A stretch of DNA of 10,000 nucleotides from assembly GCA_020216985.1 (NCBI GenBank), contig JAIWOH010000189.1, forward strand, positions 1-10,000, written 5' to 3'. Both the position numbers and the translations under genes were made by a program. Origin of the DNA: Nitrospira sp. Lineage in GTDB: Bacteria > Nitrospirota > Nitrospiria > Nitrospirales > Nitrospiraceae. Below the pieces are notes generated by a model that saw only the letters and a program-made list of their open reading frames with translations, was not told the origin of the DNA and made no database searches. Shown piece after piece: positions 1 to 7,124 of the stretch; positions within the stretch are counted from its first letter, which is position 1; each line of letters begins with the position of its first letter.

Positions 1-861
1 TTTCGGTTGATGACCGTCATTACTCTGACGGCGGGCACGGCCTTTTTGATGTGGCTTGGCGAGCAGATCACAGAACGGGGAGTCGGGAACGGCATTTCGC
101 TGATCATTTTTGCCGGCATTGTCGCGCGACTGCCGGCGGCGGTCGCACAAACGTTTGATCTCTATCAGGTCGGACAGTTAAGCCTCATGTTGCTCATCGG
201 ATTGGCCGTGTTGATGATCGCTGTGGTGGCGGCGATTGTGTTTTTGGAAAGCGGGCGTCGAAAAATTCCGGTGCAGTACGCCAAGCGCGTGATCGGCCGT
301 CGCGTGTACGGAGGGCAGCACACCCATATTCCTTTGAAGATCAATACGGCCGGTGTGATCCCTCCGATTTTCGCCTCGTCGATCATCGCGTTTCCGGCCA
401 CGATCGCGGGATTTTTTGAGACTCCTTGGATCAGAGAGATCGGAACGCAGTTGTCGCCTGGGTCGGTGATTTACACCCTGATGTACGTCGGCCTTATCGT
501 GTTTTTTTGCTTCTTTTACACCGCTGTGGTGCTCAATCCGGTCGACATGGCCGATAACATGAAAAAATACGGAGGATTCATTCCCGGTATCCGGCCTGGG
601 CAACGGACCTCCGACTATATCTATAATGTTCTGACAAAAATTACATTTGTGGGGGCGATTTATCTGGCGGTCGTCTGCGTGATTCCCGAACTGTTGATTT
701 ATAAATTGAACGTGCCGTTCTATTTCGGGGGGACGTCGCTGCTGATCGTCATCGGGGTGGGGTTGGATACCGCTCAGCAGATCGAATCGCACATGCTGAT
801 GCGAAATTATGAGGGATTCCTGGGTAAGGGCATGGCACCGCTGAGAGGAAGAAGCGGGTGA
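1..861 (+). CDS. secY: Protein translocase subunit SecY, C-terminal part (5' end outside window)
   Basis: SecY is the channel-forming subunit of the SecYEG translocon in the inner membrane, through which unfolded preproteins are exported and membrane proteins inserted. The reading frame is open from the first base, so the start lies upstream; 286 codons are present, about two thirds of a typical 430-440-residue protein. Visible hallmarks are the [12 protein letters not shown] stretch of the mid-protein helices, the cytoplasmic loop with [10 protein letters not shown], the segment [15 protein letters not shown], the C5 loop [20 protein letters not shown] whose Arg-rich tip contacts SecA and ribosome in E. 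coli, and the C-terminal [20 protein letters not shown]. Several hydrophobic helices alternate with these loops. Position between the spc-operon ribosomal genes (outside) and adk is the common bacterial order. The stop lies 8 bp before the adk start, so the two are surely cotranscribed. Confidence 0.97.
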   Translation, partial: FRLMTVITLTAGTAFLMWLGEQITERGVGNGISLIIFAGIVARLPAAVAQTFDLYQVGQLSLMLLIGLAVLMIAVVAAIVFLESGRRKIPVQYAKRVIGRRVYGGQHTHIPLKINTAGVIPPIFASSIIAFPATIAGFFETPWIREIGTQLSPGSVIYTLMYVGLIVFFCFFYTAVVLNPVDMADNMKKYGGFIPGIRPGQRTSDYIYNVLTKITFVGAIYLAVVCVIPELLIYKLNVPFYFGGTSLLIVIGVGLDTAQQIESHMLMRNYEGFLGKGMAPLRGRSG

Positions 862-869
862 GGCAAGGC

Positions 870-1526
870 ATGAATTTGGTGTTTCTCGGGGCGCCGGGTG
901 TGGGCAAAGGAACGCAAGCCGACAGGTTGGCGGTGCAGTTCGGCATGAAGAAAATCTCGACCGGTGATTTGCTTCGCGAAGCGGTTCGGAAAGGGACGGA
1001 GTTGGGGCGAGAAGCGAAATCGTACATGGATCAAGGGCGCCTCGTTCCCGATTCGGTCGTGATCGGTTTGGTCAGGGAAACGTTAGCCGCTTCAAGAGTG
1101 GGGAATGGTTTTATTCTAGACGGCTTTCCCCGAACGGTCCCGCAAGCCCAAGCATTGGAACAAGTACTCGACGAACAGAGAATTCGATTGGATCGCGTCA
1201 TCAATTTTCGCGCTTCGAGGCAAGAGATCGTCAAACGGCTCGGGGGACGCCGGAGTTGCCCGACGTGTCAAGCGACGTTTCACCTTGAGTTCTCGCCTTC
1301 GCAGCGAGGCGATCTCTGCGATCGATGCGGCGGGAAACTCGTTCAGAGAAACGACGATCGGCAGGAGGCGATCGAAACGCGATTGAAGGTTTATGATGAG
1401 CAAACGGCTCCGCTCATCAGCTTCTATGAAAAGAAGAATATGTTGTCGCACCTCGACAGTGTGGGACCGATCGATACTGTGTACGAGAATCTCACAAAGG
1501 TGCTGGCGGCCCGCAATTCGGCATGA
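870..1526 (+). CDS. adk: Adenylate kinase, long form with zinc-binding LID
   Basis: Cytoplasmic enzyme that interconverts ATP + AMP and 2 ADP, setting the adenylate energy charge. The 218-residue product has the P-loop GAPGVGKGT (residues 7-15), the STGDLLR AMP-binding region (30-36), GFILDGFPRT (80-89) and a long LID domain. The LID carries four cysteines, C130, C133, C150 and C153, spaced CxxC...CxxC, which in Gram-positive and many other adenylate kinases bind structural zinc; E. coli Adk lacks them. The ATG at 870 is chosen over the in-frame GTG at 858 because the protein then begins right at the conserved beta-1 strand (MNLVFLG) and TGAGG at 859-863 gives a well-placed Shine-Dalgarno. 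Its stop overlaps the map start as ATGA, implying translational coupling. secY-adk-map is a widespread order. Confidence 0.97.
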   Translation: MNLVFLGAPGVGKGTQADRLAVQFGMKKISTGDLLREAVRKGTELGREAKSYMDQGRLVPDSVVIGLVRETLAASRVGNGFILDGFPRTVPQAQALEQVLDEQRIRLDRVINFRASRQEIVKRLGGRRSCPTCQATFHLEFSPSQRGDLCDRCGGKLVQRNDDRQEAIETRLKVYDEQTAPLISFYEKKNMLSHLDSVGPIDTVYENLTKVLAARNSA

Positions 1527-2287
1527 TCATTCTCAAAACGCCTGCTGAAATCGAAATCATGACACAGGCGTCGAAGGTGGTTGCCGAAGCGCTGCGGGTG
1601 GTGGAGACAGCGGTGAGTCCCGGGGTCAGCACGGAAGAGCTTGATCAAATCGCCGAGAAGGAGATACGAGCGCGGGGAGCCGTTCCGGCTTTCAAGGGCT
1701 ATCGAAATTATCCCAAGACGCTGTGTGTGTCCATAAACGAGCAGGTCGTTCATGGAATTCCATCGAAGCGCAAGTTGAAAGAGGGAGATATCGTCGGCTT
1801 GGATCTCGGAGCCATCGTCGGGGGATTTTATGGAGACTCTGCGGTGACAGTAGCCGTCGGACGAGTCTCCGAGGAAGTCTTACGACTCATCCGGGTGACC
1901 GAAGAGGCGTTGTATTTGGGGATCGAACAGGCCGTTGTGGGCAACCGAATCTCCGATATTTCCCATGCGGTTCAACGTCATGTAGAATCGGCAGGGTATT
2001 CGGTCGTCACGGAGTTCGTGGGACACGGGATCGGCAGGCAGTTGCACGAAGAGCCCCAGGTTCCGAATTACGGGAAGCCTGGGCAAGGTCCTCGCTTGCA
2101 AAGCGGAATGGTGCTGGCGATCGAGCCTATGGTGAACATGGGAGGAAGTGCAGTTCGCATACTCGACGATCGGTGGACGGCGGTGACGGTTGACGGCAGC
2201 TTATCCGCCCATTTTGAACACACCATTGCGGTGCAACCTAAGGGGCCCGCCAAGATTTTGAGTCGGCGTCCCGAGGCGGTTCTCTAG
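1523..2287 (+). CDS. map: Methionine aminopeptidase, type I
   Basis: Removes the initiator methionine from nascent cytoplasmic proteins when the second residue is small. The 254-residue length fits the bacterial type Ia enzyme without N-terminal extension. The five metal ligands of the pita-bread fold can be placed: D94 (GLDLGA), D105 (FYGDSAV), H168 (GHGIGRQLHEEP), E201 (LAIEPMV) and E232 (AHFEHTIAV). H78 (VVHGIP) and H175 match the catalytic-site histidines known from E. coli MetAP. One departure is FYGDSA where many homologues have YHGDTA. The ATG overlaps the adk stop by four bases (ATGA), which fixes the start. The stop is followed by a 36-bp gap to infA. It probably serves the ribosomal proteins encoded next to it as well as the whole proteome. 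Confidence 0.97.
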   Translation: MIILKTPAEIEIMTQASKVVAEALRVVETAVSPGVSTEELDQIAEKEIRARGAVPAFKGYRNYPKTLCVSINEQVVHGIPSKRKLKEGDIVGLDLGAIVGGFYGDSAVTVAVGRVSEEVLRLIRVTEEALYLGIEQAVVGNRISDISHAVQRHVESAGYSVVTEFVGHGIGRQLHEEPQVPNYGKPGQGPRLQSGMVLAIEPMVNMGGSAVRILDDRWTAVTVDGSLSAHFEHTIAVQPKGPAKILSRRPEAVL

Positions 2288-2323
2288 CTTGTAGGGAACA
2301 GAGAAGAAGAGATCAAAGAATAC

Positions 2324-2542
2324 GTGGCCAAAGAAGATATTATTGAAGTTCAAGGTACCGTGGCGGAAACATTGCCCAACGCGATGTTTCGGGTGAAACT
2401 TGACAATGGACATATCATCTTGGCGCATATCTCGGGGAAAATGCGGATGCATTTTATTCGTATCCTTCCCGGCGACAAGGTGACCGTGGAAATGTCGCCC
2501 TACGATCTGACGAGAGGGCGGATCACCTATCGATTTAAGTAG
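2324..2542 (+). CDS. infA: Translation initiation factor IF-1
   Basis: IF-1 binds the A site of the 30S subunit, with IF-2 and IF-3, during initiation. The 72-residue product is the canonical length and is one OB/S1-like fold: [57 protein letters not shown] and the C-terminal ITYRFK are all classic IF-1 segments. The start is GTG at 2324; no in-frame ATG fits, since the conserved N-terminus begins at this codon. Upstream sequence is purine-rich (AGAAGAAGAGA, 2302-2312) but has no strong Shine-Dalgarno core, so initiation may be moderate. It sits 36 bp after map and 17 bp before rpmJ, the standard alpha-operon entry order in many bacteria. Confidence 0.98.
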   Translation: MAKEDIIEVQGTVAETLPNAMFRVKLDNGHIILAHISGKMRMHFIRILPGDKVTVEMSPYDLTRGRITYRFK

Positions 2543-2559
2543 CGAGGGTATTGGTTGTT

Positions 2560-2673
2560 ATGAAAGTCAAGTCATCAGTCAAGCCGATTTGTGCAAAATG
2601 CAGGGTCGTGCGGAGGCGGGGAGTCGTGAGGGTGCTCTGTGAGAACCCACGCCATAAGCAACGGCAGGGATGA
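2560..2673 (+). CDS. rpmJ: 50S ribosomal protein L36 (bL36), zinc-ribbon form
   Basis: Tiny 37-residue protein of the large subunit that helps organise 23S rRNA near the base of the L7/L12 stalk region. The translation begins [19 protein letters not shown] and ends with [10 protein letters not shown], matching bL36 along its whole length. The zinc ligands C11, C14, C27 and H32 are all present, so this is the zinc-binding (C+) type rather than the zinc-free paralogue. The start is ATG; upstream, CGAGGG (2543-2548) is 11 bases away, a slightly long but usable Shine-Dalgarno spacing. It is the usual neighbour of infA and rpsM. Confidence 0.96.
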   Translation: MKVKSSVKPICAKCRVVRRRGVVRVLCENPRHKQRQG

Positions 2674-2769
2674 AGATATCGTTCGTCGAGTTTGTATCGG
2701 GCAGGGGCCGGTATCTCGCGCATCGTAATCGATCGACGGCGAGGAAGAGGTCGACTGAAGGGAGAACAG

Positions 2770-3159
2770 ATGGCACGTATCGCGGGCGTTGATTTACCGA
2801 GGGGAAAACGGATTGATATCGGGTTGACTTACATTTATGGAATCGGACGAACGTCCGCGCAGCACATTCTCAAAGCGGCGGGAGTCGATGGGGCGATCCG
2901 TGTCAAAGATCTGAGCGAGGACCAGATTGTCAAGCTCCGAGAAATCATCGAGCGCGAATACCGTGTTGAGGGCGATCTTCGGAAGGAAGTTGCTTTGAAC
3001 ATCAAGCGTCTGGTCGATACGGGGACATACCGAGGGTTGCGCCATCGGAAAGGGCTCCCCGTTCGAGGGCAACGCACGAAAACGAATGCCAGGACGCGCA
3101 AGGGACGACGAGCCGGAGTCGGGAGCAGACCAAGGCCGGCCGGAGGGAAAACCGCGTAG
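2770..3159 (+). CDS. rpsM: 30S ribosomal protein S13 (uS13)
   Basis: S13 sits in the head of the small subunit, contacts the P-site tRNA and makes bridges to the 50S subunit. The 129-residue protein starts [19 protein letters not shown], has the helix-two-turn-helix segment [14 protein letters not shown] (21-34), and the basic tail with [19 protein letters not shown] followed by NARTRKG, the tRNA-contacting end. ATG 2770 is chosen over upstream in-frame codons because the conserved N-terminus begins there and AAGGGAGA (2758-2765) is a good Shine-Dalgarno. The 96-bp space after rpmJ is the largest inside the ribosomal operon. In E. coli the rpsM leader is the place where S4 represses the alpha operon, so this space is where such control might sit, but I could not identify a convincing pseudoknot. 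Confidence 0.98.
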   Translation: MARIAGVDLPRGKRIDIGLTYIYGIGRTSAQHILKAAGVDGAIRVKDLSEDQIVKLREIIEREYRVEGDLRKEVALNIKRLVDTGTYRGLRHRKGLPVRGQRTKTNARTRKGRRAGVGSRPRPAGGKTA

Positions 3160-3199
3160 CACGTGAGTGCAGTGAACGGACCAAGATGAGGGAATCGAC

Positions 3200-3583
3200 A
3201 TGAGTGTCAAAAAGGGGAAAAAGAAGGAGCGTCGGATCGTCCAAAGCGGAATCGCGCACGTCCAGGCTTCTTTTAACAACACGATCGTGACCATCACCGA
3301 CATGAGCGGGAACACGGTGGTATGGGCGAGTGCGGGCAATCAAGGATTTAAAGGGTCAAGGAAAAGCACCCCGTTCGCGGCGCAGCGAGCCGGCGAGGCG
3401 GCGGCCCGAAAGGCGATGGAATGCGGGATGCGGCAAATCGACGTGTACGTCAATGGTCCGGGGTCAGGTCGTGAATCAGCGATTCGCTCGTTGCAGGGGG
3501 CTGGATTGCGAATCAATTTGATCAGAGACGTCACTCCCATTCCGCATAACGGATGTCGTCCGCCTAAACGACGGCGGGTGTAG
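3200..3583 (+). CDS. rpsK: 30S ribosomal protein S11 (uS11)
   Basis: S11 forms part of the platform of the small subunit, near the mRNA exit side and the E site. The 127-residue sequence contains [17 protein letters not shown] (18-34), the [17 protein letters not shown] block (46-62) and [15 protein letters not shown] (84-98), ending [13 protein letters not shown]. Asn117-Gly118 in the tail is the position known in E. coli S11 to become isoaspartate, so the same modification is plausible here. The N-terminal extension KKGKKKERR is strongly basic, as usual. GAGGGA at 3188-3193, 6 bases before the ATG, is a clear ribosome-binding site. The gene follows rpsM by 40 bp and precedes rpsD by 73 bp. 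Confidence 0.98.
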   Translation: MSVKKGKKKERRIVQSGIAHVQASFNNTIVTITDMSGNTVVWASAGNQGFKGSRKSTPFAAQRAGEAAARKAMECGMRQIDVYVNGPGSGRESAIRSLQGAGLRINLIRDVTPIPHNGCRPPKRRRV

Positions 3584-3656
3584 CGGTGGCTCGATAGGAA
3601 GCGATCGCCGGTTGCGGTGACGTCGGTCTTAACGGTGACATAACGAGGAGGAAGCA

Positions 3657-4283
3657 GTGGCAAAGTATCGCGGTCCTGTGTGTCGGCTCTGCCGTCGAGA
3701 GGGGGAGAAGTTGTTTCTCAAGGGGGCGCGCTGCATGACGGAGAAGTGCGCCATTGAGCGACGGAGCTATCCACCAGGCCAACATGGGCAAGGCAGGCAG
3801 CGGACTTCCGACTACAGCGTCCAGTTGCGGGAAAAGCAGAAGCTGCGGCGCATCTATGGTCTTCAAGAAAGACAGTTCCGCGGAGTATTTGAGCGCGCCG
3901 AGCGACAGGTTGGTGTGACGGGTGCCGCGTTGCTCCGTTTGCTTGAGTGCCGTCTTGACAACGTGGCCTATCGATTGGGGTTCGGTGTGTCGCGAAAGCA
4001 GGCGCGCCAAATCGTCAATCATGGTCATCTGCTGATAAACGGGAAGCCGGTGACGGTCGCGGGAGCATTGGTGAAAGCGGGTGACGTGATCGAAGTTCGT
4101 GAACGGAGCCGGAAACTCGCCGTGATCCAAGAAGCGATGGAGACCGTCGAGAGCCGCGGAATTCCGGATTGGCTCGAACTGGACAAAGGGGCCTTCAAGG
4201 GAATCGTCCGTGCATTGCCGGCCAAGGAACAAATCACGGTGCCCGTGAACGAACAAATGGTTGTGGAGTTGTATTCCAGGTAG
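3657..4283 (+). CDS. rpsD: 30S ribosomal protein S4 (uS4), zinc-binding form
   Basis: S4 is a primary 16S rRNA binder that nucleates assembly of the 5' domain and lines the mRNA entry channel; in E. coli it also represses the alpha operon. The 208-residue product begins AKYRGPVCRLC and carries C9, C12, C26 and C31, the Zn-finger pattern of the Thermus/Geobacillus (C+) type of S4. The motif RRSYPPGQHGQ follows (35-45). The S4 RNA-binding domain spans about residues 98-160 (RLDNVAYRLGFGVSRKQARQ, then GHLLINGKPV). The start is GTG at 3657, preceded by a strong GAGGAGGA (3645-3652). The 73-bp leader between rpsK and rpsD contains the palindrome GCGATCGC (3601-3608) but no hairpin I would call an S4 operator. 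It is 87 bp upstream of rpoA. Confidence 0.98.
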   Translation: MAKYRGPVCRLCRREGEKLFLKGARCMTEKCAIERRSYPPGQHGQGRQRTSDYSVQLREKQKLRRIYGLQERQFRGVFERAERQVGVTGAALLRLLECRLDNVAYRLGFGVSRKQARQIVNHGHLLINGKPVTVAGALVKAGDVIEVRERSRKLAVIQEAMETVESRGIPDWLELDKGAFKGIVRALPAKEQITVPVNEQMVVELYSR

Positions 4284-4360
4284 CGGTCGGAAGAAGCAGG
4301 TGGAAGCGATTTTTCGCGTCAGATGTCGCGCCGGCTGGTCAATTATCTGGATGGCAAATG

Positions 4361-4365
4361 GGAGG
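4361..4365 (+). promoter_or_regulatory. Shine-Dalgarno of rpoA, decides the start
   Basis: GGAGG followed by GGG lies 5 bases before the ATG at 4371. The other in-frame ATG, 48 bp upstream at 4323, has no comparable purine core before it (only AAGCGAT further up and a T-rich stretch next to it). This site is therefore the reason to annotate RpoA from 4371 and not from 4323. Confidence 0.75.
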
Positions 4366-4370
4366 GGGTC

Positions 4371-5372
4371 ATGATCAAGGCGATGAAAGACTTTCAGATC
4401 CCGATGCGGGTGGAAGTCGACAAAGATACGCTGTCCCCGACATATGGTCGGTTCACAACCGAAGCCTTCGAACGGGGGTTTGGAACCACGATCGGAAACG
4501 CGTTGCGGCGCGTCTTGCTGTCTTCTCTGACGGGCGCCGCCGTCACGATGGTAAAGATCGAAGGAGTGGTGCACGAGTTTTCGACGATCCCGGGGGTGAC
4601 GGAAGACGTTACGGCGATCATTCTGAACATCAAAAGCCTGAGATTGGCGCTGCACACGGACAAGCCGAAAACGATTCGCCTCAAAAAGACGGGACCCGGA
4701 GAAGCGAAAGGTTCCGATATCATTCATGATGCGGACGTGACCGTTTTGACGCCGGATTTGCATATCGCGACGCTCGATAAAGATGCCACGCTGGATATTG
4801 AAATGACGGTCAAACATGGACGTGGGTACGTTCCCGCCGAGCGCAATAAGGAAGAGGGACTGCCGATCGGCGTGATCGCGATCGATTCCATCTTTTCCCC
4901 GATTAGGCGCGTCAATTTCCACGTCGAAAACGCTCGGGTGGGTCGCATGACCGACTACGATAAACTGACCATGGAAATCTGGACCGATGCGACCATCGCT
5001 CCGCGAGACGCCTTGTCTACGGCTGCCGGCATCCTTCGCGAGCATTTGGATATTTTCATCAATCCCGAGGAACGTGGTGAAGGAAAGCCCGAAGCCGGTC
5101 GCGAGGAGACTCAGCGTGAAGTCAACAAACATCTCTCCCGCAGCGTGAACGAACTGGAGCTATCCGTGCGCGCGGCGAATTGTTTGAAAAATGCCAACAT
5201 CAAGACCATCGGAGATCTCGTGCAGAAAACCGAGGGAGAAATGTTGCGGACCAAGAATTTCGGGAAGAAGTCCCTCAACGAAATCAAGGAAATCTTGGCG
5301 GAAATGGGGCTCTCGCTTGGGACGAAATTGGACTCGGCGCAATCTCATAATGGCGGTCAGAAGTCGGAGTGA
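4371..5372 (+). CDS. rpoA: DNA-directed RNA polymerase subunit alpha
   Basis: Alpha dimerises to scaffold assembly of RNA polymerase, and its C-terminal domain binds UP elements and activators. The product is 333 residues. The N-terminal domain (about 1-235) shows the assembly motif [12 protein letters not shown] (41-52) and the later [20 protein letters not shown] segment (186-205). A charged linker rich in E, R and K (232-255) leads to the C-terminal domain: [19 protein letters not shown] (266-284) and [17 protein letters not shown] (293-309). R267 and N270 align with the DNA-binding R265 and N268 of E. coli, and G298-K300-S301 with G296-K298-S299, so UP-element binding should be intact. 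ATG 4371 is preferred (see the Shine-Dalgarno entry); starting at 4323 would add 16 residues not expected for the family. It follows rpsD by 87 bp and precedes rplQ by 21 bp. Confidence 0.98.
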   Translation: MIKAMKDFQIPMRVEVDKDTLSPTYGRFTTEAFERGFGTTIGNALRRVLLSSLTGAAVTMVKIEGVVHEFSTIPGVTEDVTAIILNIKSLRLALHTDKPKTIRLKKTGPGEAKGSDIIHDADVTVLTPDLHIATLDKDATLDIEMTVKHGRGYVPAERNKEEGLPIGVIAIDSIFSPIRRVNFHVENARVGRMTDYDKLTMEIWTDATIAPRDALSTAAGILREHLDIFINPEERGEGKPEAGREETQREVNKHLSRSVNELELSVRAANCLKNANIKTIGDLVQKTEGEMLRTKNFGKKSLNEIKEILAEMGLSLGTKLDSAQSHNGGQKSE

Positions 5373-5393
5373 TGGAAGGTAAAGGGGAATACC

Positions 5394-5825
5394 GTGCGAC
5401 ATAGAAAAAAAGGCCGACAACTCGGAAGGAAGACCAAACATCGCTGGGCGTTGTTTCGCAATCTTGTCACGGCGCTGCTCGACCATGAACGGATCGAGAC
5501 CACCCAGGCGAAAGCCAAGGAAGTCAGAGGGTTCGCCGACCGCATGATCTCTTTGGGCAAGGAAGGAACGCTGCCTGCCAGGCGTCGTGCCCTCGGGTTT
5601 CTGCGCAGCAAGACCGTCGTGTCTAAATTGTTCAGCGACGTTGCTGAGCGGTTCAAGGATCGTCCTGGAGGCTATACCAGGATCGTCAAGACACGCCGGC
5701 GAGTGGGAGATGGAGGGGAGATGGTGGCCATCGAGCTTGTGGCTCGAGCGGACGCGGCTGCGTCTAAGAAACCCTCGGATGTACAGTCTCAATCTTCGAC
5801 GGGAGGGTCGGAAAAAACCGCGTAG
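5394..5825 (+). CDS. rplQ: 50S ribosomal protein L17 (bL17)
   Basis: L17 is a large-subunit protein located near the exit tunnel rim. The 143-residue sequence opens RHRKKGRQLGRKTKHRWALF, a hallmark of the family, followed by NLVTALLDHERIETTQAKAKE (23-43) and the closing segment GGYTRIVKTRRRVGDGGEMV (92-111), typically followed by the IEL strand. Residues 119-143 form a low-complexity A/S/K/Q tail beyond the conserved core, so the protein is longer than the ~116-127 residues common in other phyla. The start is GTG at 5394, with AAAGGGGA (5381-5388) upstream. It is the last gene of the ribosomal operon: the strong terminator begins about 40 bp after its stop. Confidence 0.97.
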   Translation: MRHRKKGRQLGRKTKHRWALFRNLVTALLDHERIETTQAKAKEVRGFADRMISLGKEGTLPARRRALGFLRSKTVVSKLFSDVAERFKDRPGGYTRIVKTRRRVGDGGEMVAIELVARADAAASKKPSDVQSQSSTGGSEKTA

Positions 5826-5866
5826 CGATCGCTTTTCCCCGAGAGAGAAAACGAGTCGGCTTTATC

Positions 5867-5908
5867 AACGTCCTCTCCGGCTTTCAGCCGGAGAGGACGT
5901 TTTTGTTT
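5867..5908 (+). terminator. Rho-independent terminator after rplQ
   Basis: AACGTCCTCTCCGGCT (5867-5882) pairs perfectly with AGCCGGAGAGGACGTT (5886-5901), leaving a TTC loop (or a 15-bp stem with a TTTCA loop). The 3' side runs directly into TTTTT (5900-5904), then G and TTT. A GC-rich 15-16-bp stem followed by a U-tract is a textbook intrinsic terminator. It closes the spc/alpha operon and isolates it from the lpt-rpoN operon downstream. The reverse strand has only a short A/T run on the other side (AA at the stem base), so it is unlikely to act bidirectionally, and there is no convergent gene. Confidence 0.93.
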
Positions 5909-5927
5909 GGTCATCGTTGCAGGACGT

Positions 5928-5955
5928 TTACTTGCTTTCTCGCGCATGCTACGAT
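5928..5955 (+). promoter_or_regulatory. Candidate housekeeping (sigma-70 type) promoter for the lpt-rpoN operon
   Basis: TTTACT (5928-5933) resembles a -35 box (4 of 6 to TTGACA). After a 16-base spacer comes TACGAT (5950-5955), 4 of 6 to TATAAT, preceded by TG at 5947-5948, giving an extended -10 (TGnTACGAT). It lies about 20 bp after the terminator and about 40 bp before the lptC start, exactly where a promoter is needed because the upstream operon is terminated. Both hexamers are imperfect, so the call rests partly on position. Confidence 0.5.
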
Positions 5956-5995
5956 CGTGCCAAGCTTGCGTCTCTTTGTTTAGTAGGACTCACGA

Positions 5996-6571
5996 ATGTG
6001 GCAGCAGATCATGAGGAGAGTGTTGCTGGCCGTCAGCGGGGCCCTGTCGGTTTTTCTCGTCTATGTTCTTGCCATGAATGCAGAGTCGGTTCCTCCGCCC
6101 GATCAAAAGACTACGGTGAATGCGATGGAGCGCGCGGATGCCGCAATTTCCGAGTTTGTGTTTACGCAGTCAAACAAAGACGATGTGGAATGGAAAATTT
6201 CGGCCAAACAGGCGAGGCTGTTCGAGCAAGAGAAGCGAGCGCTATTGAACGACGTCGACGTCACGCTGTACGGGGAAAACGGCAGGGAGCTCACCGTGTC
6301 GGGAGAAGAAGGCACGTTTCATATCGCGACGAAAAGTTTTTCTTTGTCGAACAAAGAAGTTCCCCTTGTCGTCGAGACGAGAGGGGGATATACGATCTAC
6401 ACCAATCATTTGGCATGGGCCAACGATAGAAAGGAAGTCTCCACGCGCGATGCCGTTCGCATTGTGGGACATGGGATCGAGGTGACGGGGCGCGGTTTTC
6501 TCGGACGGCTGGACGCGGAAGAGTTTGAGGTGTTGGACGATGTACGTGTCGCTCTTACTCCTGCTTCTTAG
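5996..6571 (+). CDS. lptC: LPS export periplasmic/inner-membrane protein LptC
   Basis: LptC is a bitopic inner-membrane protein whose periplasmic beta-jellyroll accepts lipopolysaccharide from the LptB2FG ABC transporter and passes it to LptA. The 191-residue product fits the family length. One membrane helix covers about residues 8-27 (RVLLAVSGALSVFLVYVLAM), with positive R7 and R8 just before it (N-in). The rest is a beta-rich domain with the typical patterns EWKISAKQARLF (65-76), LYGENGRELTVSGEEGTF (91-108) and alternating hydrophobic strands to the end. ATG 5996 is chosen because AGGA (5985-5988) stands 7 bases before it; ATG 6011 lacks such a site. Its 3' end overlaps lptA by 32 bp. LptC is poorly conserved in sequence, so identity rests on topology, fold pattern and its position before lptA-lptB. 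Confidence 0.85.
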   Translation: MWQQIMRRVLLAVSGALSVFLVYVLAMNAESVPPPDQKTTVNAMERADAAISEFVFTQSNKDDVEWKISAKQARLFEQEKRALLNDVDVTLYGENGRELTVSGEEGTFHIATKSFSLSNKEVPLVVETRGGYTIYTNHLAWANDRKEVSTRDAVRIVGHGIEVTGRGFLGRLDAEEFEVLDDVRVALTPAS

Positions 6572-7112
6572 CACAATGGCGGCTTGGATGCCGGACGGCG
6601 CTTGTGCCGCCGAGTCCCGATTTTCAAAATCTCCTCCTGATGATGCGCAAGCGGTGCCCACCACGATCACTTCGAATAAAATGACGGTCCGCAACCGGGA
6701 GAACCAGGCTATCTTCGAAGGCAATGTCGTGCTGACGAGAGGAGGGCTTGTCGTCAATTCGGAAAAAATGATCGTGTTTTTTCAAGGACAGACCGGCGAT
6801 GCCGCCGCAGCGCTCGGCGGGGAGACATCGAAAAAATCCGAAGCGCTGACGTCGCCTTCGGGGCGTTCGCTCGAAAGGGTGGAGGCCATCGGGCACGTCA
6901 AAATTAAGCAGGAGAACAGCCATGCGACTTGCCAGAAAGCCGTCTATTTCAGCGCCGAAGAAAAGATCGTCATGACCGGCGATCCGGTGGCCTGGGAGAA
7001 GGGCACGCGCGTCAGCGGCCGCCAAATCACCATCTATTTGGCCGAAGAACGAAGCGTCGTCGAGGGCGGCTCTCACGTTCACATTGAGGAAGCGGAACGG
7101 CTCAAGCCATGA
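6540..7112 (+). CDS. lptA: LPS transport periplasmic protein LptA (OstA-like)
   Basis: LptA polymerises into the periplasmic bridge that carries lipopolysaccharide from LptC to the outer-membrane LptD. The 190-residue product begins with a hydrophobic signal segment ([14 protein letters not shown], 4-17) and a likely signal-peptidase I site after ACA (21-23). The OstA domain is clear from [20 protein letters not shown] (43-62) with [15 protein letters not shown] (63-77), then resumes after an A/G/S/K-rich insert (84-110) as VEAIGHVKI (114-122) and [15 protein letters not shown] (136-150). ATG 6540 has GAGG 9 bases upstream (6527-6530). An in-frame TTG at 6525 would add five residues including an Arg, giving a better charged signal n-region, so the true start is not certain. 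It overlaps lptC by 32 bp and ends ATGA with lptB. Confidence 0.87.
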   Translation: MYVSLLLLLLSTMAAWMPDGACAAESRFSKSPPDDAQAVPTTITSNKMTVRNRENQAIFEGNVVLTRGGLVVNSEKMIVFFQGQTGDAAAALGGETSKKSEALTSPSGRSLERVEAIGHVKIKQENSHATCQKAVYFSAEEKIVMTGDPVAWEKGTRVSGRQITIYLAEERSVVEGGSHVHIEEAERLKP

Positions 7113-7124
7113 CTCAAGCCATTC
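7101..7124 (+). repeat. 12-bp tandem duplication at the lptA/lptB junction
   Basis: CTCAAGCCAT occurs at 7101-7110 and again at 7113-7122, a 12-bp period with 10 perfectly matching bases. The first copy encodes the last residues of LptA plus the overlapping ATG of lptB; the second encodes the first residues of LptB (TQAI). Being a multiple of three it keeps both frames. It looks like a replication-slippage duplication, though chance cannot be excluded. Confidence 0.6.

Noticed and set aside
3601..3608. GCGATCGC as evidence of cyanobacterial (HIP1) origin
   Set aside because: Gene content and protein signatures, including the LptCAB-RpoN cluster, do not suggest Cyanobacteria, which lack RpoN; the shorter palindrome CGATCG is enriched throughout.
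4323..4370. 16-residue N-terminal extension of RpoA from ATG 4323
   Set aside because: No Shine-Dalgarno before 4323, whereas GGAGG is ideally placed before ATG 4371, and the family begins near that second site.
3564..5132. 522-codon open frame on the minus strand opposite rpsD and rpoA
   Set aside because: It lies wholly antisense to two certain, conserved genes; its composition (rich in H, R, D, F) is typical of a shadow frame, and no family motif is visible.
5909..5995. Sigma-54 (-24/-12) promoter before the lpt-rpoN operon for autoregulation
   Set aside because: No TGGCAC-N5-TTGC pattern in this interval; only an extended -10 type promoter fits.
5587..6429. 280-codon plus-strand open frame running through the rplQ end, the terminator and the lptC start
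   Set aside because: It crosses a strong intrinsic terminator and two real genes in another frame; the product is rich in C, R and S and looks non-coding.
6597..6609. Possible lipobox around C22 of LptA (DGAC)
   Set aside because: Asp at the -3 position instead of Leu or a similar residue; an ordinary signal-peptidase I site ACA fits better.
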